The notes under the pieces are model-generated. The model worked only from the letters and a program-made list of their open reading frames with translations, was not told the DNA's origin and ran no database searches. A DNA stretch of 64,000 nucleotides, taken from contig OY811988.1 in the NCBI GenBank assembly GCA_963681505.1, positions 5,416,607 to 5,480,606 of the forward strand, in the 5' to 3' direction. Source of the DNA: Eunapius fragilis. Its lineage: Eukaryota > Porifera > Demospongiae > Spongillida > Spongillidae. Positions 46,901 to 59,616 of the stretch are shown in pieces; position 1 is the first letter of the stretch, and each line of letters starts with the position of its first letter. The position numbers and the translations under genes were made by a program.

Positions 46901-49900
46901 ACGTGTGTACATCTGTGTACACGTGTGTACATGTGTGTACACGTGTGTACATGTGTGTACATGTGTGTACACGTGTGTACATCTGTGTACACGTGTGTAC
47001 ATCTGTGTACATGTGTGTACATGTGTGTACATCTGTGTACATGTGTGTACACGTATGTACATGTGTGTACACGTGTGTACACACATGTGCACATGTGTGT
47101 ACATGTGTGTACATGTGTGCACATGTGTGTACACGTGTGTACATCTGTGTACATGTGTGTACATGTGTGTACATGTGTGTACACGTGTGTACACGTGTGT
47201 ACATCTGTGTACATGTGTGTACACGTGTGTACATGTGTGCACATGTGTGTACACATGTGTACATCTGTGTACATGTGTGTACATGTGTGTACATGTGTGT
47301 ACACACGTGTACACGTGCGTACACGTGTACACATACATGTGTGCACATGTATGTGTACACGTGTGTACATGTGTGCATATACGCATACAACTCACCTTTC
47401 TGTGATAACCCAGCTTGACAAGGTAACCTTCCTTCGAATTGATCTGCACGTGCATGTGGCAGAAAAATAGATCACGTGACCACAATCACATGATCAACAT
47501 AATCACATGATCACAGATGAAGTGCATGGCCATAGTGAAGAGGGGAAATTGGACTATCAGAGGGGAAATGTGAGTGGGAGGAGGGAGGGGGAGGGGAGGA
47601 AAATCAAGAATAGACAATGTCACGTTGCAAGGTAAGGCTGCACACCCATCCCAGTCCATTCCCTTCCCCGCCTACTTACTTGGTCTCCACCCATCCACTT
47701 TGATCAATCCTCTCTTCCCTCACAAACACATACACACACTATCACCTCTCTTCCCTCACACACACACACACCATCACCTCTCTTCCCTCACACACACACA
47801 CACACACACAATTCCCCTCACCCCACAAGCACACACACATCCCTCCTCACTGCAAACTGAGAAGGGCTGATGGCAACGCTGGGGGCCGTGCTCTCCTCAA
47901 AGTACGTGGCGTCGATGTAGGTATCCGGCTCGCTCACACAGCGAGGGTACGGGTTATTGAGCAGCACCAATGCACCACTCTCACCACTGATCATGGGCTG
48001 GTTTCGGAAGTGGTCTTGGAACTCGGCGACGTTGGCAAACTTGCACAAACCGAAGATGAACTGTTGGCCATCCCAAAGAACCCTGTAGTGTTTGACTGAG
48101 TTCTTACATCTTGTATGGGGAGGGTGGAAAGAGGGAGGATGGAGGGAGGAGAGGGGAGGGTGGAGGAAGAGAGGGAGGGAGGTGGAGGAGGAGAAAAATA
48201 GAGAAGGGGAGAAAAAAGGAGAGGGAAGGAAGAGAGAAGAGATGGGGAGAGAGAGGAGGGGAGGAGAGGGATGTGGAAGAGAGGAAGGGAGGAGAGGGAT
48301 GTGGAAGAGAGGAGGGGAGGAGGGAATAGAAGGAGCATGTGTGGGGAAGGACATTGGTAAGAGCACGTGAAGGCATATATTAAGCAGGTAGAGGGGTGGA
48401 CTGAGGAGGACAAATCTGGAACAATGAGGTTGAAAGGTGGGAGAAATGGATGGTAAAGGAACACCTTACCTTACAGACAAAGTGAGACAGTTAGATGTTG
48501 AAGCGCTCTCTCTTATAAGGTAGGTGCCAACAGACGAGCCAAACAACAAGGACTCAGCTACATGCCTTGATAAACGCGAGTGGTACCATCTGTATGCAGT
48601 GAGTGTGTGCAGTGAGTGTATGCAGTGAGTGTGTGCAGTGAGTGTGTATGTGAAATATATTTTGTCATACTTTTTTTTTCTATCCTTATTCACACTACAG
48701 CGCTAATAATCCTATCTAACTGCTCCCTAGTACAACAGAGAAGTTGAAAAATAATGATGTTGATTGTAGACAAAAAATGTTATAGCAGTGAAAACGTGTG
48801 ACCCAGATTTGGTTATTAATAACTTAATGGAACTATTTTCAAACTTAAAACTTATCAAACATTGCATTCAGAAAATATAAATATAAATATATATATTTTT
48901 TCAGAATTGTTAATACATATGCTTTTAATACCCACTCGTCAAATCAGATGTTCGCATATAGCAACCTTCTACATAACAGTCCAACCAGTTAAGCTTCACA
49001 ATGAATGAACACGAGTAGTTCTAATGCCATGTTGAAAGCACATTATGTGTTTCATTATGTGTTTCTCAACTCCTTTTATGCCAACAGTGATGGAAAATAA
49101 TCGAATGAGTATTACATCGCATTTCAGATAGTTATTAAGCTTCACCCCTCATTTAAAGCTGCTATCTTAGAAGTTAATTAATTAGATTCAAGCCAATCTA
49201 TCAACCAGAAGAAAAAGAAATTCAAGTACCCTCAAAATCAAGTCGCATTATTCAGTTGGACAGGTAGTTTTATTGCTGTTGGCAAAGATAAAGATCTAAC
49301 AACATGAGTGGCTGTTATTGTGTCAACACAATGACAGCCACTCTTCATCCTTCATCTTGATATGCAAATGAGCTGTAGCCAAATCAATTGATCCGGACTT
49401 GCTAAATTAATATAATTAGACTGTAAGCTTTTTTTTTTTTAAGTGGTCGTGTGTGGCACCAATGTCCTCATTCAATAGCATGTCTTTTTCTAGAGCTTTG
49501 CCTTTTTCTAAGAGTGTCTTCCCTTTCCTCCCCACGGTAGTTAGATTACCTAACCACACGCTCGGACAAGTCCCCAGACTAACACTCACCTACTCTAAAA
49601 CTGCTTCACCATTTAAAAGTGAAACAAGTTTTGCCTAAGTCGTTTATACTCAATCTTTTCAAGTTTTTCTTTGTTAACTTGAAATTTGCCCGTCCATATT
49701 ACAGGATCACCTTACTTAAATACTTAAGGACCATTAGAGAATACAGTTTAAACATTTCAGATTGAAATGAAAAACATTTCTAGTTGGGTACACCAGCAAA
49801 GTTGTTATGGACTACTTGCCTGGAAGGAAGGACCAAGCATAAAAACACACCACTACGCCTTCGTCACCACCAGTTCTGCACCCCTGCCAGCCACACCCAT

Positions 49901-52900
49901 GTTAGCCCCACACCCCTCCCGATACGTTTAGGTTACAGTGATGGTACTGCAAAGCACCGAGTTGCTGGGGTGCAGGAAGACATTGTAATGAAATCTGAGG
50001 TACAGTGGTGAATATAAGAGACAACAAGGCTTGGGCAGGGGGCACGGTGGGGGGGTGGGCAGGGGGCACGCTGGGGGTGGGCAGGGGGCACGCTGGGGGT
50101 GGGGGGGGGGGCACGGTGGGGGTGGGTAGGGGGCACGCTGGGGGTGGGCAGGGGGCACGCTGGGGGTGGGGGGGGGGGGCACGGTGGGGGGGTGGGCAGG
50201 GGGCACGCTGGGGGTGGGGGGGGGGCTACGGAACGAAAAGTGTGTGTGCAATGTTCTCTTGCTATGTACAAAATGAACATGCATGCATGTGTGCGTGTTC
50301 GTTCATGTGTGTGCACACGCACACACATGAATATATACAATGCATGTGACGTGTATGTACGCACAGATGTGTGCACGTACGTATACACAATGCATACACA
50401 CACAGACGCGTGGAAGCATCAATGACGCTCGCAGTAGTGCATGTACCCATTACTGCACTTTGTGGAAGAACTCGTCTAGAAACATGCCTGCAAATGCATG
50501 TATGCATGTAGTGTATGTGTGTGTGTGCGCGAGTATGTGTGTGAGTGTGTGTGTATGTGTATGTACGTGTGTGTGCGTGTGTGAGTGCGTGTATGTGTGT
50601 GTGTGTGCATGTATGTGTGAGTGTGTGTATGTGTATGTACGTGTGTGTGCGTGTGTGAGTGTGTGTATGTGTGTGAGTGTGTGCATGTATGTGTGGGTGT
50701 GTGTATGTATGTATGTATGTGTGTGCGTATGTGTGTATGTGTGTGTATGTATGTGTGTGAGTGTGTGTGTGTGCGTATGTACGTGTGTGTGCATATGTGT
50801 GTGTGTGTGCGTATGCATGTGTGTGAGTGTGTGCGTGTGACTGTGTATCCCACTCCCATTTATAAGACAACTAGAGACACATGTTATGCTATTAGAAAAG
50901 GATCACATTCAATTAGGGACCACTGTACACACGTGTGTGTGGATGTGTTAGCATTAAAAGTGGTTTGCTTTCTCATCGTGAAAACTAACACATTTTCAAT
51001 TGTTGGATATATTATGATAGCACAGAGCCAAGTGATGCAAACATACAAGCCAAGCTAAAAGGTTCTGGAGTAAGACCAATCGCCACGTGATAACCATGTG
51101 ACCACTCTACATGTACCATGTGACCACTCTACATGTACCATGTGACCACTCTACATGTACCATGTGACCACTCTACATGTACCATGTGACCACTCTACAT
51201 GTACCATGTGACCACTCTACATGTACCATGTGACCACTCTACATGTACCATGTGACCACTCTACATGTACCATGTGACCACTCTACATGTACCATGTGAC
51301 CACTCTACATGTACCATGTGACCACTCTACATGTACCACGTGACCACCCTACATGTACCACGTGACCACTCTACATGTACCACGTGACCACTCTACATGT
51401 ACCATGTGACCACTCTACATGTACCATGTGACCACTCTACATGTACCATGTGACCACTCTACATGTACCATGTGACCACTCTACATGTACCATGTGACCA
51501 CTCTACATGTACCACGTGACCACTCTACATGTACCACGTGACCACCCTACATGTACCATGTGACCACTCTACATGTACCACGTGACCACTCTACATGTAC
51601 CATGTGATCACTCTACATGTACCATGTGACCACTCTACATGTACCATGTGACCACTCTACATGTACCATGTGACCACTCTACATGTACCATGTGACCACT
51701 CTACATGTACCATGTGACCACTCTACATGTACCATGTGACCACTCTACATGTACCATGTGACCACTCTACATGTACCATGTGACCACTCTACATGTACCA
51801 TGTGACCACTCTACATGTACCATGTGACCACTCTACATGTACCACGTGACCACTCTACATGTACCATGTGACCACTCTACATGTACCACGTGACCACTCT
51901 ACATGTACCATGTGACCACTCTACATGTACCATAGGACCACTCTACATGTACCATGTGACCACTCTACATGTACCATGTGACCACTCTACATGTACCATG
52001 TGACCACTCTACATGTACCACGTGACCACTCTACATGTACCACGTGACCACTCTACATGTACCACGTGATCACCCTACATGTACCATGTGACCACTCTAC
52101 ATGTACCATGTGACCACTCTACATGTACCACGTGACCACTCTACATGTACCATGTGACCACTCTACATGTACCATGTGACCACTCTACATGTACCACGTG
52201 ACCACTCTACATGTACCATGTGACCACTCTACATGTACCATAGGACCACTCTACATGTACCACGTGACCACTCTACATGTACCATGTGACCACTCTACAT
52301 GTACCACGTGACCACTCTACATGTACCATGTGACCACTCTACATGTACCATGTGACCACTCTACATGTACCATAGGACCACTCTACATGTACCATGTGAC
52401 CACTCTACATGTACCATGTGACCACTCTACATGTACCATGTGACCACCCTACATGTACCATGTGATCACTCTACATGTACCACGTGACCACTCTACATGT
52501 ACCATGTGACCACTCTACATGTACCATGTGACCACTCTACATGTACCATGTGACCACTCTACATGTACCATGTGACCACTCTACATGTACCATGTGACCA
52601 CCCTACATGTACCATGTGATCACTCTACATGTACCACGTGACCACTCTACATGTACCATGTGACCACTCTACATGTACCATGTGACCACTCTACATGTAC
52701 CACGTGACCACTCTACATGTACCACGTGACCACTCTACATGTACCATAGGACCACTCTACATGTACCACGTGACCACTCTACATGTACCATGTGACCACT
52801 CTACATGTACCACGTGACCACTCTACATGTACCACGTGACCACTCTACATGTACCACGTGACCACTCCACATGTACCACGTGACCACTCTACATGTACCA

Positions 52901-55795
52901 TGTGACCACTCTACATGTACCATGTGACCACTCTACATGTACCACGTGACCACTCTACATGTACCATAGGACCACTCTACATGTACCACGTGACCACTCT
53001 ACATGTACCATGTGACCACTCTACATGTACCATGTGACCACTCTACATGTACCACGTGACCACTCTACATGTACCATGTGACCACTCTAATGTACCACAT
53101 GATCAACATGTGATCACTAGTACAATATCGTACCAATAATATCGTGTGCACGGATCAGTGCCTGTGTGCACTTGTACCTGGGGCCAGCAGGAAATAGGAT
53201 GTGCAAAATATTTGTGTTACATTAATAGAATGAACAATCAAACACATGATGTAGTAATTACTGGTGCCAGTGTGTACAAGCAGGACATAGGTGAGGGAGA
53301 TGGAGGGGAGGAGACATAGGTGAGGGAGATGGTGGGGAGGAGACATAGGTGAGGGAGATGGTGGGGAGGAGACATAGGTGAGGGAGATGGTGGGGAGGAG
53401 ATATAGGTGAGGGAGATGGTGGGGAGGAGACATAGGTGAGGGAGATGGTGGGGAGGAGATATAGGTGAGGGAGATGGTGGGGAGGAGACATAGGTGAGGG
53501 AGATGGTGGGGAGGAGACATAGATGAGAGGGGAGGAGACATAGGTGAGGGAGATGGTGGGGAGGAGACAGGTGAGGGAGATGGTGGGGAGCAGACATAAA
53601 TGAGAGAGGGGAGGAGACATAGGTGAGAGAGATGGGGGAGGAGACATAGGTGAGGGAGATGGTGGGGAGGAGACATAGGTGAGGGAGATGGTGGGGAGGA
53701 GACATAGGTGAGAGAGGGGAGGAGACATAGGTGAGGGAGATGGTGGGGAGGAGACATAGGTGAGGGAGATGGTGGGGAGGAGACATAGGTGAGGGAGATG
53801 GTGGGAAGGAGACATAAGTGAGGGAGATGGTGGGGAGGAGACATACATGTAGGTGAGGGAGTGGAGGTGGAGGACAGGAGGACCGGGAGGAATAAGAGGA
53901 GGTGGGGGAGGACAGTGAGGGATAAGGGGAGGTGGGGGAACACAGTGAGGGATAAGGGGAGGTGGGGAGAACAGTGAGGGATAAGGGGAGGTGGGAGAGG
54001 ACAGTGAGGGATAAGGGGAGGTGGGGAACACAGTGAGGGATAAGGGGAGGTGGGGAGAACAGTGAGGGATAAGGGGAGAGGAGGACGGTGAGGGATAAGG
54101 GGAGGTGGGGGAGGACAGTGAGGGATAAGGGGAGGTGGAGGAGAACAGTGAGGGATAAGGGGAGGTGGATGAGAACAGTGAGGGATAAGGGGAGGTGGGG
54201 GAGGACAGTGAGGGATAAGGGGAGGTGGGGAGAACAGTGAGGGATAAGGGGAGAGGAGGACAGTGAGGGATAAGGGGAGGTGGGGGAGGACAGTGAGGGA
54301 TAAGGGGAGGTGGGGGAGGACAATGAGGGATAAGGGGAGGTGGGAAGGACAGTGAGGGATAAGGGGAGGTGGGGAGGACAGTGAGGGATAAGGGGAGGTG
54401 GAGGAGAACAGTGAGGGATAAGGGGAGGTGGGGAGGACAGTGAGGGATAAGGGGAGGTGGGGAACACAGTGAGGATAAGGGAGGTGGGGGAGGACAGTGA
54501 GGGATAAGGGGAGGTGGGGAAGAACAGTGAGGGATAAGGGGAGGTGGGGAGGACAGTGAGGGATAAGGGGAGGTGGGGGAGGACAGTGAGGGATAAGGGG
54601 AGGTGGGGGAGGACAGTGAGGGATAAGGGGAGGTGGGGGAGGACAGTGAGGGATAAGGGGAGGTGGGGGAGGACAGTGAGGGATAAGGGGAGGTGGGGGA
54701 GGACAGTGAGGGATAAGGGGAGGTGGAGGAGAACAGTGAGGGATAAGGGGAGGTGGATGAGAACAGTGAGGGATAAGGGGAGGTGGGGAAGGACAGTGAG
54801 GGATAAGGGGAGGTGGGGAGGACAGTGAGGGATAAGGGGAGGTGGAGGAGAACAGTGAGGGATAAGGGGAGGTGGGGAGAACAGTGAGGGATAAGGGGAG
54901 GTGGATGAGAACAGTGAGGGATAAGGGGAGGTGGGGAAGGACAGTGAGGGATAAGGGGAGGTGGGGAGGACAGTGAGGGATAAGGGGAGGTGGAGGAGAA
55001 CAGTGAGGGATAAGGGGAGGTGGGGAGGACAGTGAGGGATAAGGGGAGGTGGGGAACACAGTGAGGATAAGGGAGGTGGGGGAGGACAGTGAGGGATAAG
55101 GGGAGGTGGGGAAGAACAGTGAGGGATAAGGGGAGGTGGTGGAGGACAGTGAGGGATAAGGGTAGGTGGGGAGGACAGTGAGGGATAAGGAGAGGTGGAG
55201 GAGGAAAGTGAGGGATAAGGGGAGGTGGGAAGGATATTTAGGGAGAAGAAGTGAGGTACATTTAGGGAGAAGTATCGCTCACAGTGAGAGACATGGGGAT
55301 GTCTCCAGAGAGGTATTGCCTTACAGCGAACCCCGAACGGCTAACCCTATACCAGCGCCCCGAACGGCCTAAAAAGCCTCTACCAGCGCCCAGCTTGCAA
55401 GTGTTAACACCAAGGGTACAGGAATGTTTGCGTGGGAGGTGGGTTCAGAGATATGGCTCAGTCCACGGATCCTTAAATCGTTTGCTTTACGCATTTTCTT
55501 TCCAAATAAGAAAGGGACGAGACGAAGAGACGATTTTGTCTCCTTCTAAAGGTATATACATAACCAGGGAGGCCCCCAAGTGCCCGCGCTTGAGTAGAAC
55601 TCACGGTATCGAAGATATGTCCGGACAAGTCTTGTGCGTAACGGTAGCCTCGGCTAGGATAGTTTCAAACTCATTCATCGGGTCGTCAGATGGACCTTTC
55701 GGACCGTTCGCGCCATCTTCACATCGCGTGATGTTCAGCTCCGACTCTCGGTGAATAGTGCCGCTTTTCTCGGGTACATGCAAGACGTCAGCCAT
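43909..55795 (-). CDS. DAPP1: DAPP1-like adaptor, second copy, last exon unresolved
   Basis: Minus exons: 55795-55605, 48589-48470, 48109-47851, 47443-47396, 46718-46576, 43996-43909. They give 849 nt (283 residues) with consistent phases, before a missing terminal exon. The first exon ends CPDISSIP and splices to [15 protein letters not shown], exactly as copy 1 joins DIIP to WYHNNIS. The SH2 core is GTYLIRES (Arg90), [18 protein letters not shown] and NPYPR. The linker DTYIDATY has tyrosines but not the copy 1 context. The PH domain reads [32 protein letters not shown], then [11 protein letters not shown]. Two introns of copy 1 are absent. Intron 1 spans about 7 kb and contains all the large minisatellites of 51-55 kb. 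Confidence 0.85.
44644..44847. mobile_element. 204-bp MITE with about 50-bp inverted repeats
   Basis: Ends CACTGCATGA and TTCATGCAGTG; inverted arms share GTTTGGATTTACAATATATT and TACTACTGTTCAAATGTG with one or two differences. It is non-coding and lies in the last modelled intron of DAPP1 copy 2. No clear target duplication. Confidence 0.87.
45660..46335. repeat. Three small tandem arrays
   Basis: CATCCTCACCCTCCCACGTCTTCCAA about four times (45668-45775); CCATATATAGGAATGGTGG five to six times (45853-45955), preceded by its inverted form; and a 38-bp unit TAATTAACCAGACGATGAGG... four times (46193-46330). All lie within a DAPP1 copy 2 intron. Confidence 0.9.
46440..47392. repeat. (CA)n tract and 10-bp TGTGTACATG array flanking a PH exon
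   Basis: (CA)n with ATGCACAC interruptions at 46441-46571 abuts the donor side of DAPP1 copy 2 exon 5. A 10-bp unit TGTGTACATG (variants ACACG, ACATC) fills about 46860-47370. Frames on both strands stay open and are not genes. Confidence 0.95.
49304..49341. other. 17-bp-arm hairpin
   Basis: GAGTGGCTGTTATTGTG, loop TCAA, CACAATGACAGCCACTC: arms pair with a single mismatch. It is isolated in AT-rich intron sequence of DAPP1 copy 2. No adjacent terminator or gene; possibly a tiny foldback relic or small-RNA hairpin. Confidence 0.6.
50036..50835. repeat. G-rich minisatellite followed by TG/GTGTAT array
   Basis: GGGTGGGCAGGGGGCACGCT-type units with G-runs up to 12 fill 50036-50226. From 50510 to 50835 a TG-rich mixture (GTGTGTATGTGTGAG) follows. 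Both are in intron 1 of DAPP1 copy 2. Confidence 0.93.
51093..53095. repeat. 22-bp satellite array with an E-box in each unit, about 91 copies
   Basis: Each unit joins CTCTACATGTAC to CACGTGACCA or CATGTGACCA, so each has the palindrome ACATGT and an E-box CANNTG. CATGTG units are the majority, CACGTG units are interspersed, and a handful read CATAGGACC. The T/C difference is at a CpG. The array is uninterrupted, within intron 1 of DAPP1 copy 2. Confidence 0.98.
53285..53865. repeat. 29-bp purine-rich minisatellite
   Basis: GTGAGGGAGATGGTGGGGAG followed by GAGACATAG, about 20 copies with some shortened units (GAGAGAGGGGAGG). Antisense frames rich in Ser/Pro are compositional. Confidence 0.95.
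53900..55235. repeat. 29/30-bp purine-rich minisatellite with higher-order repetition
   Basis: Unit GGACAGTGAGGGATAAGGGG plus AGGTGGGGGA, about 45 copies. A marked variant block (GAACACAGTGAGGATAAGGG with its neighbours) occurs near 54457 and again near 55047, showing a larger duplication of about 590 bp. No gene: the 634-codon antisense frame is an artefact of length classes and composition. Confidence 0.95.
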
Positions 55796-56068
55796 GTCTG
55801 CTTGTTTTTTTTTGTTTTTTTAACACGCCCTTTTGCGTGTAGCTAGGAACAAACCTTCAATAACTTTTATTGCTAAATTAAATTAATTATATGCACATGA
55901 CAAGTTAATTTCGATTATATTAATATGGTGTGGCGCGCGCCGATTTATGCGCGATGCGGTTGCGCAACTGGCGTTGAATACGATTACGACTTTCATAAGG
56001 TGCTAGATTCTGGGCAGTTTTTTTTTTTGTAGTAGTAGTAGTCAAGGAATCCCCGACCCCAAAACAAT
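55796..56068. promoter_or_regulatory. Probable bidirectional promoter between DAPP1 copy 2 and the PDZ gene
   Basis: The two ATGs point outward 273 bp apart. The stretch contains T-runs, an AT-rich core (AAATTAAATTAATTATATG) and the palindrome GGCGCGCGCC, with more CpG than its surroundings near 55930-55970. Regulatory function is inferred from geometry. Confidence 0.6.
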
Positions 56069-56612
56069 ATGTCGGAACATTTTGTCGTGAGACTGGAAGG
56101 TGGAAAACCGTGGGGGTTTGCCCTTCAAGGGGGAGCGGACTTCAGGTCACCACTGAGGATTGGGAAGGTTAGTTGTGGTTAGTAGTGATAAGCCGCCATA
56201 GTTCGTAGCGGTACTCGTAGATAGGTGTCAATAAACAAACGAGGTGTCCCTGACTGACTTTTAAAGTCTTTGCTTAGTTGTTTTCGTGATACTCCCAGTG
56301 TTTCCACAACACGTGTGCTAAAAGCGACCTGTTAAAGGATGGATTACTCACTGAACGCGAAACCCGAGAAGCGTCGTGTTTTTAATGGTCGTCTTGTTTG
56401 TGCAGTGTAGGCCGTGAAGTACAATGGCTTTTACGTTGGCGAATGTGTGTGCGCGCGCGCTCGCGCTTATGAAGTGTATGCATGTCCCTATCGTGATAAT
56501 TTATTGCTTAAGGTGTGTTTTGATAGTTCACCACTTATCCTATTAAATTCTCATTTGTATCTCGTACACACGTGTGTGTTTAACCCTACGAATAAGAACG
56601 GTGTATTGAGAG

Positions 56613-56684
<72 letters not shown>

Positions 56685-56906
56685 TGGTATGTCATGCCAA
56701 GGGTGGGCACTTCATCGTTGTATGATGATTGGCCAACGAAGAGGGGAGTAGGGCTTGGCTCCACCTACTGGCAAGCAGCGTACCCCAAATACTGCTCCAG
56801 ACCAGCCAACACAACTGAGGCACCCCGCCTGTTGTTTACAAAATGACTGCATGTGTATGGGTTACACTCATGAGAGAAATAGTTGTGTGTTGTGTGTGTG
56901 TGTTGT

Positions 56907-56959
<53 letters not shown>

Positions 56960-57800
56960 ATTTTGCTGGATGTGGTATGAAGGCAGGGGGGGGGGGAGGA
57001 GGAGAGGGAACGTGTGGGCGCAATGAACCCATACCACAACGCTTGTTTCAACTTTAATAAGATATGTGCCGGCGTCAGGACATTCCAAGCATTCTGTCTT
57101 TTTCCACTTGACTGGTTCAGGTCACGCCGGGAGGCAAGGCTGCAACTGCTGGCCTTGTAGCTGGTGACTTCATCCTTACAATCAACGACACTCCCTGGGA
57201 AGGGTTAAAACACTTCGAAGCACAGCAGCTCATCGTATCGGCAACAGACCACTTGGGGTTAAAATGGTTGGTGCAGTGTGTGTGTATGTGTGTGTGTGTG
57301 TGATGTATATGAAGAGGGGTGAGATTGGGTTCCTTCAATTTGTGAAGCATAGCAGTGTGGGGAGGGAGGGACCTTGATGTAGCAGTGTGGGAGGGAGGGA
57401 CCTTGATGTAGCAGTGTGGGGAGGTAGGGACCTTGATGTAGCAGTGTGGGGAGGGAGGGACCTTAATGTAGCAGTGTGGGGAGGGAGGGACCTTGATGTA
57501 GCAGTGTGGGGAGGGAGTGAACTGCTTGCAACATGCACAGCAGGTATATGAACATGCGCAAAGCCTAAACACGCAGTGCAGTTGTCATGACCACCGCAGA
57601 AGGGACCTCATCCTACGGGGAGGCCTTTGTAGCTCCTAACGCCTTCTTTCTCAATACTGACGTAGTAACCATGGCAATGAGGCAGTCATGCCTAGCCTGT
57701 TACACATGTACCGACATCCATCAACACACCTGTGTTATTGAGGGATAAAGCTGTGGTAGTGTGAGATATGGGGCTTCATCTCATGTACATCCTAGTATAC

Positions 57801-57845
<45 letters not shown>

Positions 57846-59549
57846 TTCATACCAAAAGCATCATAGATATGACATCATGGATGTCTGTGATCTCATAACC
57901 CGGTGTCCCCCCTACCATGTCCTTCCCTGTATTATCTGATTCATCCATTGTCAGGGAATCTAACATGTATGCAGATGTGCAGCACACACACAACTCAGTC
58001 ACTATGTGTCTAGTCCATGTATCAGTCACTGAGTGTCTAGTCCATGTATCAGTCACTATGTGTCTAGTCCATGTATCAGTCACTATGTGTCTAGTCCATG
58101 TATCAGTCACTATGTGTCTAGTCCATGTATCAGTCACTATGTGTCTAGTCCATGTATCAGTCACTGAGTGTCTAGTCCATGTATCAGTCACTGAGTGTCT
58201 AGTCCATGTATCAGTCGCTATGTGTCTAGTCCATGTATCAGTCACTATGTGTCTAGTCCATGTATCAGTCGCTATGTGTCTAGTCCATGTATCAGTCACT
58301 GAGTGTCTAGTCCATGTATCAGTCACTGAGTGTCTAGTCCATGTATCAGTCACTATGTGCCTAGTCCATGTATCAGTCACTATGTGTCTAGTCCATGTAT
58401 CAGTCACTGAGTGTCTAGTCCATGTATCAGTCGCTATGTGTCTAGTCCATGTATCAGTCGCTATGTGTCTAGTCCATGTATCAGTCACTGAGTGTCTAGT
58501 CCATGTATCAGTCACTGAGTGTCTAGTCCATGTATCAGTCGCTATGTGTCTAGTCCATGTATCAGTCACAAGGTGTCTAGTCCATGTATCAGTCACTATG
58601 TGTCTAGTCCATGTATCAGTCACTATGTGTCTAGTCCATGTATCAGTCACTATGTGTCTAGTCCATGTATCAGTCACTATGTGTCCAGTCCATGTATCAG
58701 TCACTGAGTGTCCAGTCCATGTATCAGTCGCTATGTGTCTAGTCCATGTATCAGTCACTATGTGTCTAGTCCATGTATCAGTCACTATGTGTCTAGTCCA
58801 TGTATCAGTCACTATGTGTCTAGTCCATGTATCAGTCACTCACTACGTGTCTAGTCCATGTATCAGTCACTATGTGTCTAGTCCATGTATCAGTCACTAT
58901 GTGTCTAGTCCATGTATCAGTCACTATGTGTCTAGTCCATGTATCAGTCACTGAGTGTCTAGTCCATGTATCAGTCACTATGTGTCTAGTCCATGTATCA
59001 GTCACTATGTGTCCAGTCCATGTATCAGTCACTGAGTGTCTAGTCCATGTATCAGTCGCTATGTGTCTAGTCCATGTATCAGTCACTCACTACGTGTCTA
59101 GTCCATGTATCAGTCACTATGTGTCTAGTCCATGTATCAGTCACTATGTGTCTAGTCCATGTATCAGTCACTATGTGTCTAGTCCATGTATCAGTCACTG
59201 AGTGTCTAGTCCATGTATCAGTCACTATGTGTCTAGTCCATGTATCAGTCACTATGTGTCCAGTCCATGTATCAGTCACTGAGTGTCTAGTCCATGTATC
59301 AGTCGCTATGTGTCTAGTCCATGTATCAGTCACTAATGGTCTAGTCCATGTATCAGTCACTAATGGTCTAGTCCATGTATCAGTCACTATGTGTCTAGTC
59401 CATGTATCAGTCACTAATGGTCTAGTCCATGTATCAGTCACTAATGGTCTAGTCCATGTATCAGTCACAAGGTGTGTCTGTGTGTATGTCATCTGAATGT
59501 CTCATTTATGCACACGCATACACACACAACACACACACACATTGACACC

Positions 59550-59616
<67 letters not shown>

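Noticed and set aside
53155-55059. 634-codon Ser/Pro/His protein on the minus strand
   Set aside because: Antisense of G/A-rich minisatellites; repeats of mixed 29 and 30 bp; no conserved domain or splice logic.
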